Shown here piece after piece: positions 57,224 to 64,000 of a stretch of 64,000 nucleotides of DNA. The DNA comes from Zhengitettix transpicula (lineage: Eukaryota; Arthropoda; Insecta; Orthoptera; Tetrigidae), in the NCBI GenBank assembly GCA_037074705.1, contig CM073590.1:95224947-95288946 (forward strand), written 5' to 3'. Both the position numbers and the translations under genes were made by a program. Positions within the stretch are counted from its first letter, which is position 1; the number at the start of each line of letters is the position of its first letter. Below the pieces are notes generated by a model, which worked only from the letters and a program-made list of their open reading frames with translations, was not told the DNA's origin and searched no databases.

Positions 57224-58508
57224 CCAGTGTGAACAAAAAGTAAGGTGAATTTATTTATAAAATATAAATTCTTTATTTATTCTTCCAAATCAGTTTCATC
57301 CCCATCAAAGTCATCCCCGTCCGATAAAACTCACTTTTTCCAACGCTTTTTCCAGTCCTCGAAACAGTCGGAATAATCTTTTTCCGGTATAGCCTTCAAG
57401 ACCTTCTTCGATTCGGTTTTTATCTCCTCATTCGTGTCAAAATGGCGTCCCCGCATTGGCCTTTTGAGTTTGCTGAATAGCCAGATGTCGCAGATGTGGT
57501 TGCGGAACGATATGAGTCGAGTTTTTGGCAATAAAGTCGCGAAAAACCAATGCAGTATGACATGGTGCATTATCGTGATGAAGGAACCAAGAGTTGTTCG
57601 CCCATAATTCCGGCCGTTTCAGACGAATAGCTTCACGAAAACGACGCATAACGCTCAAATAATATTCTTTGTTGACAGTTTGACCCGGCGGAGGGAATTC
57701 ATAGTGCACCACACCACGATAATCAAATAAAACTGCCAACATGACCTTAATTTTCGATCGACTTTGCCGTGGTCTTTTCGGTCTTGCTTTACCTTTTGCA
57801 CGATATTCGCTGGATTGGTGGGTGGTTTCAGGGTCGTATGCGTAAATCCAAGTCTCGTCTTCAGTAATGATGCATTTCAAGTGGTTCTGATAGTCAGACA
57901 GCAAAGTTTCACACACATCAACGCGACGCTTTTTTTTACAAAAAATTGAGCGATTTTGGCACCAATCGAGACTTGACGCGTTTTACACACAAAATATTCT
58001 TCAAAATGGTTTGGGCTGAGCCAAATGATATTCCAACACTATCAGCGAGATCTCTAATTGTCCATCGACGATTTTCAAGCACCAAATCTTTGATTTTTTG
58101 GACGTGGCCCTCGTCGGTAGACGTTGATGGTCGTCCAGAGCGCGGTTCGTCTTCAACGTGTTCTCGGCCCTCTTTGACCTCGTTGTACCACTTATATACG
58201 TTTTTTGGTGCCATAGTTTGATCACCAAAGGTCTTCCGCAACATTTTCAACAAGAATATTCGTTCCGCAAACACAATTTGATGCAAGTTCTTTGCTCAAC
58301 AAAATCACCCATTGCAAAAATCGAAAAATTCACTTTTGGTTGTTTACAAAAACACGTGTAACTCGGAGATAATTAAACCTTTTAACAAACAGACGTTTGC
58401 CAAACATTATAGACAGTCCTCCTACCAACCTAGGAAAAAAAAATATCTTCCTTCCTAATACCCGGGAGTTTTAAATGACAATTTCACCTTACTTTTTGAT
58501 CACAGTGG
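57224..58508 (-). mobile_element. mariner transposon
   Basis: Terminal inverted repeats of about 27 bases ('ccagtgtgaacaaaaagtaa' plus 'ggtgaat' at the left, with two mismatches against the inverse at the right) abut TA on both sides (57222-57223 and 58509-58510). The length of 1,285 bases is canonical for mariner. The single transposase frame runs on the minus strand. The near-match of both ends, with a complete internal region apart from small indels, points to a moderately old insertion. Confidence 0.9.
57331..58312 (-). pseudogene. mariner transposase, frameshifted
   Basis: ATG at 58312-58310 starts 'MGDFVEQRTC'. The N-terminal helix-turn-helix pair follows in a shifted frame ('MAPKNVYKWYNEVKEG', 'RWTIRDLADSVGISFGS'), with the linker 'EPRSGRPSTS'. 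Then come 'TEDETWIYAYDPE' (first catalytic D, about 57855), 'WFLHHDNAPCHTAL' (second D, about 57560) and, after a deletion of about two dozen bases that removes most of the YSPDLAP block, 'CDIWLFSKLKRP' (third D, about 57490), ending 'DWKKRWKK' and TGA at 57333-57331. At least three frame breaks (near 58265, 57935 and 57505) kill it. The DD34D signature residues are all still present. Full-length relatives have about 345 residues. Confidence 0.85.
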
Positions 58509-58510
58509 TA

Positions 58511-58990
58511 TATGTATATGAAAAAAATATGCACCGCTCCTTCATATAACGCTTTTAAATTCTAAATAATTATTTTTACAGTTTTACTATTATTGTTACT
58601 TGAAAGCAAAAAACCAGACCTGGAGCTTATGAGCAAACATGACTATTTCACTTATAGAAATAACGGATTACGAGGTGTCTGAGATAATCGAGGTGAAGAG
58701 ACTCTTAGCAGATAATGATATCTGCAGTCTTGCATGTCCTTAAATATCTCACAATGCTAACATAAGATACCGACCGTGACTCCCATTCTGCAAAGCATGC
58801 AGCATTAGTTTCAAACGGTGCGGAGCAGCTGTGTTTCTTCGACGTTAATTTGCTTAAATAGGAGCGTGTGTGGCGCAGACCTGTGCCTCTAGACCCATTC
58901 ATGACGAGGCAAAACATGCTAATGAGTGTTGACAGGTGCTGTGAGGCGACAAATCCTGCCATTACTCACGCTACAGGAATTTGTCCTAGG
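58511..58990. other. Unassigned DNA, GC-richer at the end
   Basis: About 58700-58990 is GC-richer. An 85-codon minus-strand frame (58962-58705) has several cysteines but no motif I can place. Confidence 0.4.
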
Positions 58991-59048
58991 ACGGGAACCG
59001 GAAAACATTCCATAACAAACACAAGACTCACTCACTCATTAGATACAC

Positions 59049-59067
59049 ATCACACGCACACGCACAT

Positions 59068-59132
<65 letters not shown>
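59049..59132. repeat. (CA)n(TA)n compound microsatellite
   Basis: About 42 bases of CA with CG interruptions, followed by about 42 bases of TA. Confidence 0.95.
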
Positions 59133-59133
<1 letters not shown>

Positions 59134-59167
59134 GCGAGTAACGATGTGACATTGTCAAAATAATTAT

Positions 59168-59405
59168 GACAATTTCTCCGGAAAAGAAAGAGAGAAATGC
59201 GGAGGCTTACCAGAAATTGAAGTTCGGCGACGCCACTCAGGACAGGAGGAAGCTCATCAAATTTTCGGAGGCATTAGCCTTCTTCACCAAAAGAAAGAGG
59301 AGAATACACATCCCTTTCACCGGCAGCGATACATATATAATTTCAAGTGTGTATTCCCAATATGTAAAGCCACCCACACATCGGATAGTCACGGTTGCAC
59401 TCTGA
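59168..59405 (+). CDS. Unidentified small open frame
   Basis: From ATG at 59168 the frame reads MTISPEKKERNAEAYQKLKF and then 'RRKLIKFSEALAFFTKRKRR', a lysine/arginine-rich helical stretch with basic clusters. The first half has codon use typical of real coding DNA, while the second half degrades into AT-rich sequence, as at an exon-intron border. It might be an exon, but no splice sites are clear and I recognise no domain. Confidence 0.25.
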
Positions 59406-61607
59406 AAAACAGGTCCATATGGTTGGCATTGATCTTTCTTATATACAAACCGAGCATGTTCGTTCTGATCTTGATGTTCTTATTCCTGGCTATGGGATGC
59501 TATGGTTGATTAATGGGAGCCAGTAAGTTCAGAGCCCTAAGGAACGATATAGACTTTAGGGTTTTAGTTAATTTCTAACTCTATCCAACTTAAATGAGAG
59601 ATACTGAAATTCAGACGGAAAGAGAGAGGAATACTTTATATGGAATCTTGGAGAATATCGTCGACGTAATCTAGTTTCGTGTGAGTAGAAACAAGCAGCG
59701 GGCTGAAATAGTCTGTACGCGTCAAGAACGCGTATAACTGCACTTTCCTTCCAAATAGCCGTAAGTCACCGTAGAACGCATAACCTCTCTACCCCACTTA
59801 AACTTGGTTCAATTCACCCGCTTTATTATAAGATATGAAGGGATTTGAACTGTGCAGGAATAATTACAACATGAAAATAGATAGTCCAGGCATTTCCAGC
59901 AGACGACTCGATTGTTCATACATGTAACTGTAATAGATAATGATCTCATACAGAAACCTGAGACGATATTGAGAAGAAGACTAAGATAAATAAGTTTGGA
60001 GTTTAAACCCGTAAACTAATTTAATAATATTTTAGCTAAAAAAAGATTGATCTAATATGACGGGAGTTATGTCTACCAAACTAATATAAAATTAAAAACA
60101 AGAATTTATAATTATAAAAATAATACCTAAGTAAGCACAAAAACAAATATGGCTGTATCAGTACATCATTTAGATTTGAAACATAAAATTGGTTTCAATA
60201 ATGTTACATTTTTACAATAAAAAAAGTGCATGTACATTAGCGATAAATTAACTAATAGCCTACAAAGCGCGGAATAAGCGCAAGAAGATATGAAAATGTT
60301 AGAACTAACGGCGATTACTTGAAACAATTATTTTTCGATATTTGGATTACGAAATAATAAATATTTGTTAATACCGCCTTTAAATTTGGTAACCATAAAG
60401 ATTTTGAGTTGATATAAGTTTAAACCAACTGTCTTACATTTAAATGGTATCTATATAAGAAAATTGGGACGTGGTAAATTTAAATAAATAATATGGGCAT
60501 GGTGAGGTACATGGTGAGGTGGTTACCTGTTTCGTTTTACACTTTTTTTAAAAAAAAAAACTGGATGAGGTTCCTGAAGTACGTTAACAACTCATTCTGT
60601 AAATTCCGATTCGTTATGCCTATTTACAGACGAACAGAAAATATTACAAGTAGATATGTATGTATAGTTAATTATACATATTACCGTCGTTTTCTAATTC
60701 TGATTTTTAATTTGTGTTTTTAACATTTTGATCTTCATAATTAAAATAGTACAATTACTTGTTCTATTTTAGATTGAAAATATATGATGTATCTAAATTT
60801 TAGGTTCAAACGTATAAATTTTATATTTAAACAATAAAAGAAGATTATGACGAGTAACCGAAACCTCTTTCGGCAACTAAATTAAATAAACACTTCAAGA
60901 AAATGAAAGTGTTTAATTTGGATTGAATTATTAGGTGTTTCTCTCTTGGTATCTTGTATAATAGTGATTCTGTATATAAATATTCCGGAAATTAGCCATT
61001 GATATTCATGCACAATTTTGCTATTCTCATCTGAGTTTTCTTTCATCAACTATGCTAAATTTAGACGTATTGCAGCTTCAAAGGCATCATTTAATGTGTG
61101 ATTATTTCTATGCTCAGGTACCCTTTATGCCATTATTCCTTTTTTCTATCTGATATTAAGAATAGATATTAAAATTTTCCACATATTTTTTGTTCAAAAC
61201 TGTCTCGATATTTTTTTGTGTGTCTGATATATTATTTTTAATTGTAAGTTAAATGTAACTCAAACTTCTTTTTGTATATCTAGTTGTTGTTAGTATTACT
61301 TAGTAACAACGAAATACATAGTTTAAATAAAAAATAATAAAATAAATAATTGAATTAAGAAATATTTTGACAATTGCATAGGGTATTAATATAGTTTTTG
61401 CAAATTAAAACTATAATATATAAAACGTCTGTATTAAAAGTATACTAATTAGATTCAAAAGAATCTAATTACGAGGCAAATGTTAATTGCCTACTTCTCT
61501 ATCCAATAAGTAAATTAAAACTATAGAAATGCTGAAATAGTTCAAAGGCAAATTATTGACTTTCGAATCATGATGTTGGTAGAATTGTCGAAATTAATTT
61601 TACAAGA
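59406..61607. other. Unassigned AT-rich DNA
   Basis: Nothing recognised over 2.2 kb. A 76-codon open frame at 60493-60723 is hydrophobic and aromatic-rich, and I take it as chance. Confidence 0.5.
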
Positions 61608-62404
61608 CGCGCAGAGCTGTTTTTGGGGAGCGGTGCTCCAGAGTGCTTGCGAGTATATAGTAGTAGACGGACGAGAAAGGACAAAAATTCAGGAAGTGTC
61701 TGGCTGTATGTAATTTAACAGCTATAAATATTCAAAAACGGTTTAAAGGTTCCAGTCGGTGAGCAAACAATTACGACGATCCAACGTCGACTATTATAGT
61801 TCGGAGTCTAGCTTACATTAATGAGTAAGACATTTTTTTCAATTTTTGGGAGCCTCCGGTTATTGCATCCAGCAGATAACAAACTTTGGAGTGTGTTATT
61901 AAGTTGTTGTTAGAAGGAACAGAAAAGCAAGCAGAAAGTGTTGAGTATTAAATTCAGTTTATAAATGGCCTGTCTATGAAGTGTTAATATTTGTGTGTGT
62001 GTGTGTGTGTGAACGAGCCACTTTCCTTGATACCAGAAACATTAAGGTAAAACTGCACAATTTACTATTTGTAAACCCGCAAGTAAATGATATAATCATC
62101 AGTTTTACGAGTTGAAATTTTAAATTTCATATCTCAGAATTTGCATTGTAATTTTCTATTCATTGTTTGAATTAATGCCTTGACAGCTTTGAGAATTTTG
62201 ATTGTTTAATAAGTATTCTTTATTGAAGGCCCGGTGATCGGCCCTGAGAAATAGCCGTGGTATTATTGTAAAATATTAAGATGTAATATGATTTAAATAA
62301 TTTGCTTTAATAAATTAATTTGTTTGATTATTTTAAATCTTAATTTTTATTAAAACATCCGATCATTATAAAAGTTAATTATTACAAATGGACGCCTCAA
62401 CGTT
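61608..62404 (+). mobile_element. LTR-like relic with primer-binding site
   Basis: The relic ends in ATTACA at 62381-62386, then TGG after two bases and 'acgcctcaacg' (62389-62402), the same layout as at 10.09 kb. Upstream are a block 'ggccctgaga' (about 62241), also in the 9.2-10.1-kb relic, and a GT tract (61991-62011). A purine-rich leader occupies 61608-62000. No gag or pol frame follows. It may be a solo LTR plus a few bases, and the 5' border is uncertain. Confidence 0.35.
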
Positions 62405-63299
62405 TTTAGTTACATGGTTTAAAGGTAATTTCCAAAATATATACATATATATATATAGAACAATGATATAGCCCAGAACGCTCTTCTAAGTTGGACATAT
62501 TTCGAATTTTGAAGGATATCGCACTTAGGGCCAATGGACTACTAAACCGAACAGAAAGATAAAATTCAGACTTTTATTGACTAATGTTTTAATGATTCTT
62601 CCAAAAAGCATTTAGGTATTTTGAAAAAAATTAATGAGATTTGAATGTTTGTGAAATTGCCGTAAGAATTAATACGTGTCATTGATCACTGTAGCAGTAG
62701 TCACGAACGATGACGAATGACGCAGATTGAGTGAGGGGAGGCAGCGTGAAATAAACACACAACACGGTCAAACTACGCTTGGCTGTTCAATGGTATTGGG
62801 TAGCACCTCTGAAGACGGACACAAAACTGAGCCACCAAGATATTTGGCACGCACTATAGACTTATGTTTTATCAGGGTCGTTACACTAGGTAATATTATT
62901 ATCTAAAATTATTCACGGAGAATGAAGAATAATTAATTCGTGTCAAAGAAACGTGTTAATCATAATGATTAATCTGATATTTTCTTTATTTTAAATCCGA
63001 TATAAATAATTTCTATTTAGTAGAAGTTACTGTAAAGAGATGGAGGAGCAATGAGACTAGTCACTTAGAAGTCAACTATTTCAAAATTTAAAAGGAATTA
63101 TGTAGTTTTACTATTTTGTGAAGAACCGCGGTACTTTAAAAACTGTCAATTTTTAATTGGTATGTTCTCATAGAAGCGACACAAAGTTCGGGATATGCGC
63201 AAAAAACAATTATTTTATTTTTCTATTTTATATAGGTCATTTTGAGGATCGGTCAAAGCACATCAGTTATTCTTTCCAAATTTATGGAGTCCTTCCTGC
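62405..63299. other. Unassigned AT-rich DNA
   Basis: Nothing recognised. A GC-richer patch (62690-62850) has no open frame. Confidence 0.5.
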
Positions 63300-63850
63300 T
63301 TAGTATTTAGCCAGGTATGTTTTAGACTGCCTAATGTGAAAATTTCTCCCCTCCGTTCCCGGCCCCATCGCTCTGTTCCCTTCTGTAAAGGGGAAGCACC
63401 CTAGCGTGTACTTGGCATGGCCAGGTAAGAGGCATCGAATGCGCTGCAACTCACGCGGAACTATGTATTTGAGATGAGAAAGAGATAATTTGAAATGCTG
63501 GCTGTTTGTCAACGCTGGAACATGGCGGTGGTTGTTGCCGCGATTGCAGTGTAGCGGTGGCGCAGTTCATTAGAAGCATACATGTCCACTCACTCTGGTC
63601 GCCAAAAACACAGAGCTGCTCTCTCTCGCTCGCTTTCTCTCTCACACGCGGTATTAAAAAATCATGCTGCAAATCGAAGCGCAGCCGGCCACTCGCTTCT
63701 GCAAAACTATGAACTCAATTACGGCTTGCAGCTCTACGCTAATCTGGTAACTTTCAAAGCGTACGAAAGAAACACACAAACAAGCCCAGTATTGCTGTGT
63801 TACGATGAACGAAGTTTATCGAAGCGATCAGCATGTAAAGTATTGTAAAA
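63300..63850. other. GC-richer region, possible gene 5' region
   Basis: The stretch is GC- and CT-rich, with 'ctctctctcgctcgctttct' at about 63615-63640 and several short frames on both strands (60-88 codons). The pattern could suit a promoter or 5' untranslated exon, but I see no TATA box or start that decides it. Confidence 0.2.
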
Positions 63851-64000
63851 TATCACGATTAGAAGTTATTTATACTGTACTTAGTTACCGAAGGGAAACT
63901 CAGGTACTTTGACACTTTCAAATCAATATGTTTTTTTATTCCAATTTCACGTCACCTACAACACGACGTCTGAGGAAGCGTACCATTCGGAGAAGAACCT
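63851..64000. other. Unassigned DNA to window end
   Basis: Nothing recognised. Confidence 0.5.

Noticed and set aside
58868..59149. 93-codon protein ending in HT/IY repeats
   Set aside because: The second half is the translation of the (CA)n(TA)n tract.

Overview
This window looks like intergenic or intronic DNA from an insect nuclear genome. It is AT-rich (about two thirds A+T by eye), has no bacterial operons, ribosome binding sites or long host reading frames, and is crowded with decayed eukaryotic mobile elements. The families present are mariner, DUF4817-type Tc1/mariner relatives, PIF/Harbinger, Helitron, LINE with RNase H, tRNA-like SINEs, hammerhead-bearing Penelope-like repeats and LTR/PBS relics. 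This mix fits a large, repeat-rich arthropod genome. A polyneopteran such as a cockroach, termite or stick insect is my best guess, but only as inference.

Layout. 0-5 kb: a 3' piece of a poly(A)-tailed retroposon (called 'family A' here), a 0.5-kb foldback with its loop repeated in inverse nearby, a hammerhead-like motif, and a non-autonomous Helitron with internal monomers (3357-4478). 6-11 kb: a minus-strand DUF4817 transposase relic, two tandem family A copies inside one 10-bp target duplication (7586-8491), an LTR/PBS-like relic, and a pair of hammerhead-like motifs. 11-20 kb: an unidentified 188-codon open frame (11326-11892), a 5'-truncated LINE with RT, RNase H and zinc knuckle (minus strand), a SINE, two more hammerhead foldbacks and the 5' end of another DUF4817 element. 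20-35 kb: several family A copies, a SINE nested beside a Helitron end with a perfect 12-bp duplication, a Helitron copy, a LINE fragment and hammerhead-like motifs. 35-42 kb: a possible host terminal exon (35003-35112), two large hammerhead foldbacks, a SINE, two PIF/Harbinger elements (one with TTA duplication) and a head-to-head SINE cluster. 43-58.5 kb: family A copies, a second copy of the LINE fragment, an inverted repeat around a microsatellite, a 1,779-bp DUF4817 element with long terminal repeats, a Helitron copy and a 1,285-bp mariner. 58.5-64 kb: a microsatellite, an unidentified small open frame, a second LTR/PBS-like relic and a GC-richer end.

I found no complete host gene, rRNA, functional tRNA or CRISPR array, and no gene set working together. 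The elements act as independent insertions. Every transposase or RT frame is broken or truncated, so the insertions look old. The most unusual signal is the repeated hammerhead-ribozyme-like core (CTGANGA, a stem, then GAAA), found about a dozen times and often as outward-facing inverted pairs. The likeliest host-gene trace is the small terminal-exon candidate at 35.0 kb.
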